DNA of 64,000 bases from Aureobasidium sp. EXF-3400 (GCA_024195585.1 SWBL01000070.1:1-64000); one strand, 5' to 3'; counted from the stretch's first letter, positions 32,854 through 44,210 are shown. Notes: generated by a model from the sequence alone, not told the origin. Numbers and translations: made by a program.

Positions 32854-33060
32854 ACCGCACTCTCGTGGATCGAACGGGAGTTCAGTATCAGCACTGGCGC
32901 ACTCCGTGCTGTCTTTGACAACGAGCGCGTACTTAATGGTATCGTGGTTCGTGGAAAAGGCGACAAGGTCAATGATACTGTCATCGCCACAGAAAACGGC
33001 AAGATATATGCCGCCATGGCTTAGATCAAGGCCGGCGGACCTCTTCCCAAGGACTACTGA
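32854..33060 (+). pseudogene. Truncated third copy of the tandem family
   Basis: Only the last 68 codons of block 2 remain, from TALSWIERE to the end. They align with member 2: GALRAVFDNERVLNGIVVRG against GALRAVFDEERKANGIVVRG, and IKAGGPLPKDY against IRAGGPRQKDN. The Trp of MSW is replaced by a TAG stop at 33022, one G-to-A step from TGG. No upstream part of the gene is found next to it, so it is a 3' fragment from a partial duplication. Confidence 0.8.
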
Positions 33061-33462
33061 GCTCAGTGAGCTGCGAAACTACCACAATGAATTGAAAATT
33101 CGAGATTCGAGAGGAAAAAAAGCCGTTAAAGTCACACTAGACAAAAGCGAGGACGCTTATACAGAGAGTCAGCACATTTCGCGATGCTCAATCCTCCAAA
33201 CAACATATGCAACCCTCTAATCCCGATCGTTGGGGATGCAAAGTCAGGGATATAGGTCAAAAATCCTCTCAAGTCTCGCTCTTAAACAACGTATGAAGTG
33301 GTCTATATACTGGACGTCGTCCGACATCGACGCAAATAATTTGTAATTTTTGCATCGAATTCTGGTTTCGCTAGACCGATCAAAGAGATGACAGCCTTCC
33401 TTTCCCATACTTTTCTCCACGATGGGAGACTGGAACCTCATGGACTATGACTTGTAAGTTAC

Positions 33463-34420
33463 GTTGAACACAGCTCTGGTTCGACCATCCTTGTTGAATC
33501 TACAGCGCAGTCAATCCAGAGTACAACTGATACTCTTCCAGCGAGGGATAATCCAAGTATACTTCGGGCGTTACAGGAATTGGCGTAGCTCAAACCCACA
33601 CCGGAGACCTCTACAAACATCCGTCCGGCATGGAGTATCGTTAAGCTATTAGAGTGCATTATACGGTCATACACGAGACTATCGCCTATTGCCTCCCCTC
33701 TTAGGGCGAAGGCAACATGGGCATCGACCGCGAAGACCCTGCAACTCATCCTCGGTTTAACCACAGCTCTGGTACTAATGGTGCAAAGAAGAAGAATGTC
33801 ACGATCAAGGACAGACATAGAGTTCTTAGACTCCATACTTTGTCCGCAGATATTCAGGTGTTGCGCCACTGTTAGATCGGGCAATGGCTGATCAGCAAGA
33901 TTCCCACTTGCTCTGCGTCTTACAGCGTTACTTACCCTCTCTCGAGCTAGCTAGCTACGTCCCACCGAGGTCTCATCGGCACTTTTGATGAACAAACTCA
34001 GAAGGCTCATTACCACCAAATTCTCAACAGGACCAAGGTTGTGCTCTATCTCCCCAACTTCTGATGCAGTTTCACCAAGGCGCCGCAAATTTTGGAGTGG
34101 CCCAGATTCATACCAGAGACCTCCGCAAACTTGAATCGGGCATGAGCTATCATCAGGCAAACAATCGCTCACGAGACCATTGACCACTTCCTCCGTTCAG
34201 AGCGTGGAGCCCAAATGATAATCAATCGGAAGGATTCTGTCACTCACCCCAGATTCAACCACAAATTCGCCCGAACGGCACGACAAAGAAGAGTTTCAAG
34301 CCAATATAAAGGTCGATCCGAAAGACGTTCCCACACATCCTGGATTCAATCATAGATCTTGCTATGGCAAAAGAAGACGTTCCTACTGAGTACAGACAGA
34401 GCGTTTTGAAGCTCTACACA
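33463..34420 (+). repeat. Three diverged copies of a coding-like repeat
   Basis: The motif THP[RG]FNH occurs three times in tandem: ACTCATCCTCGGTTTAACCAC at 33744-33764, its variants at 34242-34262 and 34333-34353. The first two copies are also alike upstream (HETIAYCLPS beside HETIDHFLRS; CATACCAGAGACCTCCGCAA beside a near match near 33600). Stops and small shifts break every copy. It looks like an old tandem array of one exon, now decayed. The family is not known. Confidence 0.45.
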
Positions 34421-36512
34421 ATATCTGCAGTGAGTCACATGCTATACTATCATGGCATTGGTCAGTGGCTGGTTTGAACGATCCCGCCAACATTATGTGA
34501 AAGTTTGGGTATCAACAAGACTTAGGAAATTGCTATTGACGCTCAGAGCAAGAGACTCTCCTGACGGCGTTCTAGGATTGAAAGCAGTGGCTCTTACCAC
34601 GTTTTGCAGACAGCGCTAGCCCAGACTGATGGCCACAGATAGTGTGCAAAGAGGACAAAGAACAGAACACTCCCAAGCCGAAACTCAAGCCTGTAGTATG
34701 ACTAGTGAGCAATGACAAGAAGAGAGGAATACATGAAGCAAGGCTTGACATGAGTTGTCTGGTGGAAGGCTTCAGATATGCTCTCAGAGAGTGCACAACA
34801 TTGATGCTGGATGCCGAAACAAATATAGTGTCGAATAACGTTCTCGTTACTGAAGTAGTTCGGACGACTCAAATCTACCGGAACGTGCTTTGTCAGGCTT
34901 CTTCTGTTCCATACAATCGCTTCACGCACGATTGTGGTGTAGTGAGATGCTTCTGTAATTTAGAAATCATAGCATGAGTGCTCTCCGTTGAGAACAAATT
35001 CGGTCTCGGAGCAAGAGGCCGCTACCCCGCGATTGCCGGCCGGTTTGAGCCTCCTCCTTGCAGCTGTTCTTCTGAAGCTTCGATGCATGAACCACAACTT
35101 TCGCAAAGTCTTTTACTACATATATCAGAAGCCAATTGGGAATATCTACGCTCTCCGACTTCAGCATCTGACGTACTAGCATACCCTTGGAAACGATTGC
35201 GATGTCGGCATAGCGTCGCCACCACAACGACAGACGGCAATGTTCAGAATACGATGCGCGACGGAATAATTCACTCTGCCCTTGTTGCATTGCAAGGAGG
35301 CCGGACCGGTGACCGCAGATGCGGTCCGCTCGGTGCATGGTAGGATCCCTTGCCCTACAATTGCCATCGTGATTAGGCAAAAGGAATGCAGGAGATAACG
35401 TACAATCTGCCATCGACCAGCAGATCGAGGTTCACAATCGCCATCGACGTTAAAGAATCATTAGTGACTTCTGCCTCTCCCGGCTCGTCTCAGGTTACCC
35501 GACTCATCGAGTCGCAGTTACGAAACGACTGCCGTTATCTCTTAAGCCTATTCCGACTATAAGCTCAATAGGGCATATGCGCCATCACAGGTTGAGCACT
35601 CAACCCGAGAGAAAATTGCAACCAGATGACGGAGGAAATGCTCATCTTGCTCTCTCACACATACCAGCAACGGCATTCTGGGGTCCGGAGACAAGCGACG
35701 CCAGTCTGTCGGGATTTTGTGCGTCATCTTTACGAACGCGTCTCCGTCTTCCTCAGCCTCCTCTCATGCTATGCGCATATCGATTTTTCGCGGCAGTTCC
35801 GTGTAGGCGGCAGGATGCGAAACTGACAAGCTTCTGTCTATCTTCTGCAACTGCTGCTGGCCTTTCGGATGATCATTGGTGCGAGTCGTGCGACAATTCG
35901 CTCGAAGCCTAAGAACAATCGAACAACACGACGAAACAAAGGAAAAAGTTGGCGTAAGCCTTCTGACCAACTTCTTCGCCCAACGGTCATCTGCGAGGAA
36001 ACAGAGAAATACTTTGGAAGCGACTGGCTATAGGGATTCCAGTAAAACTTGAACGCTCTTCAAAAATCAGGGAAGCAACACTTGGAAAATTGCCAACATT
36101 CCAGCGCAAGTTTTGCCGGATGCGACTAACATGATCGCTTTCCTGCATCCGGGCAAATTGTAGCTAGTACGTGTAAAGCCGCGAAACTGTGGATCCTTCA
36201 CCATCATTGCTCACAGTTGTGTGCTTATGAGGTAGGTAGGCTCTCCGGCCCGTACATGCAGGTATTTTCTCTCTCGATCCGATCAATTAGGTATCAGAAC
36301 GAAACGCAAGAGTACTTATATATAGTGCCACCTGCCTAGAAACGACACTATTCTCAATCAAGTTTCCACGAATCTCTTATCCTTTGTTGGCATTATATAT
36401 ACATGTCCGACCTGACTAATTGCTTTGTCTGGTCTTGCTATTCCGACCACACCTCGACCTCGAATTCGACTCCTCCTACACCTGAACTACCAACCCCTCA
36501 ACAATTCCCAAA
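34421..36512. other. Gene-poor right part of the accessory island
   Basis: About 2.1 kb. One ATG frame of 148 codons lies on the minus strand (35413-34967) and includes YADIAIVSKGMLVRQMLKSE and WLLIYVVKDFAKVVVHASKL. It reads like protein but has no family or codon bias, so I leave it as a weak candidate. A TATATA near 36317 lies upstream of the SDR gene. Confidence 0.3.
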
Positions 36513-37685
36513 ATGCGCGCCCAAGGTTCCTACTTTCCAGTCTTCCAATCTCCAGACCGTATGCCGGATCTACAAGGCAGGACCGCTATCGTTACGGGAG
36601 GTGCATGTGGGATTGGGTATGTTCTTAATTTTATCGCAACTATTGGTGACCCTATCCTAACCAATTCAACAGCAGCGAAATCGTTCGCGCCCTCGTCATC
36701 CACAAATGCCGAGTCGTAATGGTCAATGTTCACGAAAAGCAAAGCTCAGAAACCGTCTCCAAGATCCGCGAAGAGGTCGGCGCGAATGCAGCTCTCGAAC
36801 ATCGATACTGCGACATGACCGACCTGATCCAAGTCCAAGAAGTCTTCTCTGCTCTATGCGACGAGCTTCCCCGCCTGGACCTGTGTATATTCGGCTCAGG
36901 GATTGACCAGGCTCACTTCACCACCGATCTGCACTGCATCGATGCTTACTTTGGCATGATGTGGCTGGGACATTTCTACGCTAGCAACCTTCTCTGGCCA
37001 CTTCTCCGCAGAACCTCGAGGATACCCAATGCACCTGCTCCTCGTGTCATCTTCGAAGCCCCGGGACAACAACGTCTAAACAGCCTTTCTGACGGCTCTT
37101 CCAGTGATGAGGAAGATGTACGTCGCTCAGCCTACAATGCAGAAGTCAATTCTGAAATCTTCCGACGCTCAAAGACGAGTTTGCTTCTTGGAGTCAGGCA
37201 TGGACTTGCCGAGCGCATTGTCAAGCGCCATCACGACAATATCTATGTACTCGCCGTGCAACCCTCGAAAAACGCGGTAGATGCGAATAGTCAGCCTCGA
37301 AGGGATAGCCATTGGCAACCCTCAGATCTTTGCGATTGTGTTTTGGATACCCTGTCCAAGGATACCAAGTTCGCTGTACGCAGTAGCTCGCGTGTAACCC
37401 TCTACGCCGCAACCTCTTCCGACGTAGAGCAGAAATATCTGAATGGCGGATATCTAGTCGATGTTGTAAGTCTTCTCCTCCCACACATCCCCTGCTCTGG
37501 ACACCATTTCTGACATAGAATAGGGCATATCAGGACGAGAAAAACATGCCGCTGCTGACCCCTGCCTGGGCCCTGGCTTCTGGGATATCTCCGAGAGAGC
37601 CATCAAGGCAGTAGTCGGTAAAGATGCAATGGTTCTTTGGGATCACGAATGGGTGACCTCGCCGAAAAGCGTCCAGTCTGCATAA
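36513..37685 (+). CDS. Catalytically divergent short-chain dehydrogenase/reductase
   Basis: Three exons, 36513-36616, 36673-37465 and 37524-37685, encode 352 residues. Introns are 56 and 58 nt. The Rossmann motif TGGACGIG (28-35) is intact, so a dinucleotide can bind. The catalytic marks are altered. The NNAG loop reads IFGSG near 107. The Ser strand reads RVIFEAPGQQ with no Ser in place. The YxxxK motif reads FRRSK with Phe198 for Tyr and Lys202 kept. The C-terminus (GPGFWDISERAIKAVVG) matches fungal retinol-dehydrogenase-like SDRs. Exon 2 starts at a NAGNAG acceptor (CAGCAG), so an extra Ser may be included or not. It is probably a non-enzymatic SDR or one with changed chemistry. Location is unclear; no signal peptide. 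Confidence 0.8.
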
Positions 37686-38752
37686 TTGTTATCGAGGCCT
37701 TAACGAATCTTTACGAATTTACTTTTGTTTTCTATCGCTTATTCGTGCTGCACTGTCATGTACTGTTGAAGTGATCACCAAATGTGTGATACCTGTTACA
37801 GCCCAGTCAAGACCATGCAAAAGCCATCCTACTCGTGAGCCCATTTCCAGCCCTAGTTTCCTGAAGAGGTAAGAATGTAGCAAAATCCTGATAATCGAGA
37901 CCGCTCAAGCTTCACGCCATCGAGGTCATTCTCGCCCGCGATCGTCAGGTTCTCGACTCTTTTCCTGCTACAGCGAATCCCGATATTCAGGGGCAGCGGT
38001 CAGTCGACAGTTGGCAGTTCAAAAAACCAGGTTTGCGGGCCGCACCCCGCGGAAATGCAATGACGATCTTTCTAGTGTAGTGCGGAGAAGGGGAACTCAT
38101 GCTGCCGTCGCTGCGGATTTCGGACTCGGCTGCAGAAGCCGAGGTGGAGGAGAGATATGCAGATGAACCCCTCAAAAACCAGACTTGTGGATCACTAGGT
38201 AGATGCGGAAGAGATTGTGTGACGCAAAGATACAAATTTCGACGATGAGTTTGGGATCTTGATATCCACTTGTCGATCCTCAGATATCGATGTTTGGGTC
38301 GATTCTCATCGTTCATGCAGGAATCACCATATGGTATACAGTACCTGATTACTTGATCCTTGTATAGATTAACATGGCCTGACTCTTAGCAGGATGCTAA
38401 AGTCTAGAGCGCATGTACTAGCACTAACGCTATACAAAGAGGTACTCCAAGAGGTACACGTTGGAAACGGCATGCTATAAGGGATACCAGACCATAAGAA
38501 CCAGAAGGAAGTACCTCCGAGGGCATAAGACATAATTGCCCTAAAGCGATCCTTCCATGTCTCACGACCCCGATGAACGCGTGGCCTGTATACAGGAACG
38601 GAAGAAATTATGCGAAAGAATATGCGACAAGTAACGGGCTGCCATTCCAGGCAGAAGACTACAATTCCCAAACGCCTCGCTAATTCCAAGAAAAATGCAT
38701 CGCGACAAGAAACCAAAGACGAAGCTCCAAGACAGGCGAAGGATGATTACCA
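37686..38752. other. Intergenic, convergent 3' flanks of SDR and VAC1
   Basis: A 1.07 kb spacer without a supported gene. Minus-strand frames such as 38716-38369 begin at non-ATG codons and look random. Confidence 0.4.
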
Positions 38753-40720
38753 TCAAATCTCTTGCCCAACCGCGTACGCACCAGCAAAATCCATGCCTGA
38801 TATCTGAGCTTGCAGTTGATCAATCTCCCTGGTCAAGTCCTCGACATTACCAGCCAGACTAGCTACTTCATCAAACCTCCTCCGTTTATTAGCATCAGCA
38901 ATCATGCCTTCGACAAAGAATTTTTGCTCCTCAAGTACAATCATGCGCTCTCGAAGTTCCTTTTCCTCGGCTTCCAAGGCCGTAACCTGAGCAGATGACG
39001 AGCTGCTCGCTCGACTGCCTTGAGGTCTGGCCTGATCGTTTTTGATGGCAGCCAAAGGATCCGCCGAGGACTTGGCTTGCGGTTTGCCATGCGGGGTTGC
39101 GTGCTGAAGTAGTTTAGGTAAGGATTTGAGGGGAAGCATGTGTAAGTGGAGAAAAGTGGTTGCCTGTGCATAAATGGCCTTTTGTAAACGCTCTTGCGTC
39201 GGACTATCGGTGGGCAAGTCTCTAATGCGTCTGGCAGCGACGTCGTATTGTGTAAATGCGTCCATAAGCCGCCTGCGTACTTTGGTGGCATCGCTTAGTT
39301 GGGTAGATGTGGGAGGTTTGACAGGATCTTGTAAGGCTTGGAGAAGTTTTTGGAACTTGGGCAGAAGAAGGCGGATTCCACGCTCGAACTGCACGAGATT
39401 CTCGTAAGCGCGCTGGTCCGGTGGCTGTACTGAGAGTTGTCGGGCAAAGTCAGATTTGCTGAAGATTGTGTGCTGGCAGTCTTTACACATGCGCACGTCG
39501 ACAGCCACTTGACCAGCAGACTTCTCCAGCCCATTTGGTTTGAGTGGTGCATCCACATTCAAGGCGATTGCAGTGGAACAATTCGTAGCCGGATCGCTGC
39601 AAACGACTCGACCACATATTCGACAATGTGAACGGCGGAAGGAGTATTGTGAGAATTGTTGCTGACAAAACGGGCAGTGTAGGACGTGTGCGTCATCTTC
39701 CCATGTTACGACCGACTGTTCCAGAGTACGGATGTGATTCTTAGAGCCAGTGAGGGACCAGAGGAAGCTACTGGTGCTTTGATCGTTCTCGGGCGGAGGT
39801 GGATTGGCCAGCAACTGGGTCAACCTTGAGAGGCGCTTCTCCAGACGACTCACTTCGAGGTATGCTTTGTCCACGGTGCGTCTACGAATAGCAGCAAACT
39901 CCTGGGTGTGATCACGCTCGAGCCCAGAATGGTCATTGTACCCAGGACGGCTCTTGTAACATGTCTCGCAGACGCGACACCACAAGCCGCGGACAGGCTC
40001 GTGTTGTGCGGAGCGAGACAGCTTCATCTGGTACATGGTGTGCTCTTCGCAGAAGAGCTTACCACAGTGTCTACAGTTGACGTTGCCGTTTGTGTTTCCG
40101 AGTCTCTTTCCGCACAAGGGGTCTGAGCAGGAGTCGTGGCCCGAGGATCGCTGCCAGTGTGCTTTCGTAACAACATCGTCGGGATCTAGCCGGGATTCTG
40201 GTACAACAGCAGGGGCTTGAGTGGGAGTAGTATGACTTGGGGTCGAGGAACGAGGTGGAGTGGACGATATGAGGTGTGTAGGTTGGGTCGCGTTAGACTC
40301 GAAGACGTCGAGGCCTTTTAGTTTTTGATTGAGGACAGCGAGCGGCTGGAATCGCTTCGCCTTCTTCATCTGTTGTTCGAACCAGTTCTTGACTTCATCT
40401 TGCTCGACCTCTTGCAGGTTCTGGTGGTTGTCGTCCAGATGCCGGTTGAGCTGTAGGAGGGTGACCATATCCTCGTTGCAAATAGGACAGACCAGGCGAG
40501 AGCTGGCGGCGGCGGCACCAACGGGGCCATTGTTGGATTCGAGGGCGATTCTGGATGCGATGTCATCTGTTTCGGTGGTCGAAGTGTGGGAGCTGGATGC
40601 AAGCGACAAGGAGCTTTCGGAAGGTGTGAGCTGATGCGGGCGCTGAGGGTTGACGGCGGGCGACAGCGAGCGGCCGCTGCCCAAGACTCTTCCTCCTCCT
40701 AGTGTCCGTCGCGAAGCCAT
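38753..40720 (-). CDS. VAC1: Vac1/Pep7-like FYVE protein of endosomal fusion (rabenosyn-5 type)
   Basis: A 655-residue single-exon protein. In yeast, Vac1 binds PI3P and the Rab Vps21 to tether Golgi-derived vesicles to endosomes. Domains in order: a C2H2 finger, LVCPICNEDM with RHLDDNH (Cys78, Cys81, His94, His99); a first, irregular FYVE-like zinc domain (about 205-265) with CRHCGKLFCEEHT; and a second FYVE domain (about 345-430) with the basic PI3P-binding RRSHCRICGRVVC and MCKDC. Two helical regions follow, ending in a coiled coil of the rabenosyn Rab-binding type (ELRERMIVLEEQKFFVEGMI, then RRRFDEVASLAGNVEDL). The frame is open up to 40933, but the ATG at 40720 fits the family N-terminus and leaves room for the MET8 promoter. 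Confidence 0.9.
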   Translation of the reverse strand: MASRRTLGGGRVLGSGRSLSPAVNPQRPHQLTPSESSLSLASSSHTSTTETDDIASRIALESNNGPVGAAAASSRLVCPICNEDMVTLLQLNRHLDDNHQNLQEVEQDEVKNWFEQQMKKAKRFQPLAVLNQKLKGLDVFESNATQPTHLISSTPPRSSTPSHTTPTQAPAVVPESRLDPDDVVTKAHWQRSSGHDSCSDPLCGKRLGNTNGNVNCRHCGKLFCEEHTMYQMKLSRSAQHEPVRGLWCRVCETCYKSRPGYNDHSGLERDHTQEFAAIRRRTVDKAYLEVSRLEKRLSRLTQLLANPPPPENDQSTSSFLWSLTGSKNHIRTLEQSVVTWEDDAHVLHCPFCQQQFSQYSFRRSHCRICGRVVCSDPATNCSTAIALNVDAPLKPNGLEKSAGQVAVDVRMCKDCQHTIFSKSDFARQLSVQPPDQRAYENLVQFERGIRLLLPKFQKLLQALQDPVKPPTSTQLSDATKVRRRLMDAFTQYDVAARRIRDLPTDSPTQERLQKAIYAQATTFLHLHMLPLKSLPKLLQHATPHGKPQAKSSADPLAAIKNDQARPQGSRASSSSSAQVTALEAEEKELRERMIVLEEQKFFVEGMIADANKRRRFDEVASLAGNVEDLTREIDQLQAQISGMDFAGAYAVGQEI

Positions 40721-41019
40721 TTGATATGCGAAATCGGCACGAGGCCGACAGCCAGATGAGAGAGTGCAATGTTTGGACCTGATTGTTGACTTGACCGCCC
40801 CTCGGTCGCGCGGGCGCTCTCGGGCCGTTGCATGGGGCACGGCTTGCCGTCGAGTGTGACGGCCGCCATGCCCGAAATGCGCTATGATGCGATGCCGATT
40901 GCGACGAGCTTTCCCGCGGGGTTTGCCTTTCATATCGCCAATCTACAATTATATTCTACTGCTCTCTCACATATACACTCTGTCACGACCAATCCACACA
41001 CACACATACACTCTCAACC
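40721..41019. promoter_or_regulatory. Divergent promoter, VAC1 and MET8
   Basis: A 299 bp spacer between two start codons. The MET8 side is rich in CA repeats (CACACACACATACAC before 41011), common in fungal 5' UTRs. Confidence 0.4.
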
Positions 41020-41888
41020 ATGGCCAAGTTTCCTGAAATCCAGGGCGGTGGCTCTCTCATGCTCGCCTGGCAGATTCGCAACAAGCTGGTCCTCATGGTT
41101 GGCGGCGGCGAGGTTAGTCATACACACTGCATAACTCACCTTGGATGTTGACATTGACCTAAAAGTCAAGGTAGCCGCCGGTCGCATCTTGAACCTCCTC
41201 AACTCGGATGCCAAAGTCCGTCTCATCAGCCCCCGCGACGGCCTCAACGATGAAGTCGCCTACCGTGTCGAACAAGGCCTTGTCGAATACCACGATCGCA
41301 CCTTCGAGCCCTCGGACCTTGATGACCCCAAAATCGCCATGGTCATGACCGCCATCGACGACCCGGAAGCCTCGACCATGATCTGGAAGCTGTGTAAAGA
41401 GAAGAGGATTGTTGCAAACATCGCCGATGTTCCACCAGAGTGCGACTTCTACTTTGGAAGTCAGTACAGAGATGGTCCTTTGCAGATTATGGTCAGCACC
41501 AGTGGAAATGGTCCTAGAATGGCAAATATCGTCCGCAGGAGAATTGAGTCTTGCTTACCGCCGAACATCGGTGAAGCCATCAAAAAGGTTGGAGCCTTGA
41601 GAAAGAAGCTCAGGGTTGTCGCTCCTGGAAACGAAGAAGGTCCTAAGAGAATGAAGTGGTATGCATACTAGAGTCTTTGCTGGCAATCACACAAAGCTAA
41701 CGTCTATCAGGATGATCAAGGTCTGCGACAAATGGTCTCTCGAGGACTTTTGCACAATGGAGGAGCGCGACATGGAGGCTCTGCTCGAGAGTTATGCCCC
41801 AGATGTCGTTCCTTCTTTCGACCAAGTCCGACTAGGCGAAGACCCTGACGTGTGGGAATTCGATGGCTCCTTTGGTTTCGCTGTTTAG
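41020..41888 (+). CDS. MET8: Siroheme synthase: precorrin-2 dehydrogenase/ferrochelatase Met8
   Basis: Oxidises precorrin-2 with NAD and inserts iron to make siroheme, the cofactor of sulfite and nitrite reductases. Three exons, 41020-41112, 41171-41658 and 41711-41888, give 252 residues; introns are 58 and 52 nt. The first intron splits the Rossmann motif exactly, joining LVLMVGGGE to VAAGRILNLL. Other Met8 marks are RLISP, HDRTFEPSDLDDPKIAMVMT, the segment RIVANIADVPPECDFYFGSQ, and LQIMVSTSGNGPRMANIVRR. The last exon gives WSLEDFCTMEERDMEALLES. Length is close to yeast Met8 (274). Single bifunctional enzyme without the methyltransferase half, as in other fungi. Identity is strong. Confidence 0.95.
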
Positions 41889-42126
41889 ATTTCATGATCA
41901 TGTACACGATATGAGCTGCGGCGTTCGGTTTAGATTTTGGGAAAAGTAGTCGTGTTTAGCGATAGATTCTTGTTCATTTTCACTTCAGTGTATTATTACC
42001 TTGTTCAAATCGAGTGTTTAAAACAGTGCTTGTCTGACGCGCTCACTGACCTGAATCTTCATCCTCATCCACTTTCTCGACCTCAAACTTCGCGGCTCTC
42101 ACTTAAAACTATCACAACCTAACAAG

Positions 42127-43589
42127 ATGACTTCAACCGCGCCAAAAGCTCCGAAGTATGATGAAGAAGTCGATTTCCAAGCTCTGGCGATGATTGATTC
42201 CGACTTTGCCAAAATTTACGATGACGCAAACGGCCATGTCGATTTTCACGATCCAAAGGCATTACAGCAAGTCGGCCACCAACTTATTTGACTGCCGTCC
42301 ATGATTACTAACTACAATCAGACAGCTTACCAAAAGTGTTCTAAAGCGAGACTTCGATCTCAAGCTTGAGTTGCCCGATGATAGACTGTGTCCCCCAGTA
42401 CCTGTCAGGTATAACTATGTTCGGTGGCTTCAAGAATTGATGGACTCGACCAGCGATGCCAATTCTGAGGATCCTTCCAAAGACGCTATCACTGGTTTAG
42501 ATATGTAGGGTCTCTATCGAACGGCATTCTAGTCCAGTTGCGCTGACAATATTACAGTGGAATTGGTGCATCATGCATCTACAGCCTGATAGCCTGTTCT
42601 TTGCGGCCATCTTGGAATATGATTGGCACCGACATTGACCCTCAGAACTTCTCATATGCAAATCAAAACATCGAGAAGAATGACCTGGCATCAAGAATTC
42701 GAACCAAGCTGAACACTTCCGAGGACGCTTTGATTGCGCCTGGAGCATTCGATCTCGACAAAATTGACTTTGTCATGTGCAATCCACCCTTCTACTCGAG
42801 TGCCGAAGATCTAGCAATCTCCAGCGCCGGTAAATCTGGTCCTCCAAGTGCTGTATGTACTGGCGCAGAAGTCGAAATGATTTGTCCTGGAGGCGATGCA
42901 GGATTTGTGCTGCGTATGGTCGAGGAGAGCAGAGAATTGAAAGATACTGTCAGATGGTACACGAGTATGCTCGGCAAGTTATCTAGTGTACATCAAGTCA
43001 TCGATCATCTAAAGGAGATTGGTATCAACAACTGGGCTGTCACGCTGCTTCGAGCTGGGAACAAAACTCGAAGGTGGGCTGTAGGTTGGAGCTATGGAGA
43101 CAGAAGACCCAGCAATGTGAGTAGCCAGCAATGATTGACCTGCAGGAACGATACTGATAGATACAGGCGGTTGCTAGAGGCAGTAATGTCGGCACTCATA
43201 TCCTACCTTATCCAACAGCTCAGACAATCCACACCATCGGTTTCACAAGGCAAGAATCTGCTGATATGCTGAACAAGACTCTGCAGGCACTCGATCTAAA
43301 GTGGTCCTGGCAGTCTGAAAAGTGGACTGGTCATGGTATCGCCAGTCAGAACGTGTGGTCGCGTTCTGCAAGACGTAAGCGCAAGCGAGTGGAGATGGAA
43401 CAAGAGGACAATCAGGAATTGAAGCCACAATCCGAGGCTCCTAAAGCCGAAAATCCTGCCGAGATCGCGCTGAGATTTGATATCGATGTCAGAGAAGGTG
43501 ACATGGAGGTTCGCTGGCTTCAAGGGAAAGATAACATTCTCTTCGAGAGCTTCTGCGGTATGCTGAAGAGGTCTATGAAGCAGAACTAG
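42127..43589 (+). CDS. METTL16-type U6 snRNA/mRNA N6-adenosine methyltransferase
   Basis: Four exons, 42127-42266, 42322-42504, 42558-43116 and 43167-43589, encode 434 residues. It places m6A on U6 snRNA and structured RNAs using SAM. The N-terminal KRDFDLKLELPDDRLCPPVP and VRYNYVRWLQ are family hallmarks of the RNA-binding module. The Rossmann core starts with GLDIGIGASCIYSL and has MIGTDIDPQNFSYA. The catalytic NPPF stands at 183-186 in VMCNPPFYSS. A basic patch (RRKRKRVEM) near residue 330 may contact RNA. The first intron is best read as GC-AG (GCAAGT at 42267, CAG at 42321); a GT alternative 4 nt downstream yields the same protein. The nucleus is the likely site. Confidence 0.9.
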
Positions 43590-44210
43590 TGAAGAGCAAG
43601 CAGTTCCATGTAGTCATTTGTCGCAGCTGAACATGACTTCTATTAACATCGAGTATGCCTTGCTTTGCGGAAGGAATTGTTCGAGCAGGAACAGTTTTAG
43701 GCGACCCTGTCTGTCAATGCATAGTGACGCACTTTTGGCGCCACTTGCCTTATTTCCGTAAGCCGGGTCCCGAATCGGCAAAACTCGATCTTATCTGAAC
43801 TCGACAATTTTCCCTCAGGCTTCCGAGGGTTTGTTTCCTAGTTTCTCTAATTCTACATCGTCGCACTCAATGGCCTCTTCTTTGTTGCAATGATGCTCTC
43901 AGCATTCGGATACGTCAAGGGCATTCAATAACACTCCTCACACCTGGGAACATTCTTAAGACGTTTGTGATCACATTTCCGCAAAAGAGCGTGCCGCCAA
44001 TTGGAAAACCAGCAAATCATCGATCAGCGATAACAATTTCTGGAATCGCCACGAAAAGGACTTGATAAATCCACACATTTGCGCGGTACAACCGCGTGAC
44101 CATTGATTCAGTTCTTCTTGAAGAGCGACTCTTAGGCGTATTCATCCTTAGCTATACGTAGCACACGACTATTGGCATTACCACCTGGGAAAAGGTTACA
44201 CGATTGCACG
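43590..44210. other. Intergenic, promoter of the MFS gene
   Basis: A 0.6 kb spacer. The MFS frame is open back to 44172, but only from a TTG, so I take it as 5' UTR. No other feature. Confidence 0.4.

Noticed and set aside
28674..33060. A biosynthetic or defence gene cluster
   Set aside because: No PKS, NRPS, terpene cyclase, P450, NLR or HET gene was seen near the tandem family; only fossils and unknown proteins.
40721..40933. N-terminal extension of VAC1 (71 extra codons)
   Set aside because: Arg/His-rich, unlike the family, and it would fill most of the shared promoter with MET8; the ATG at 40720 is better.
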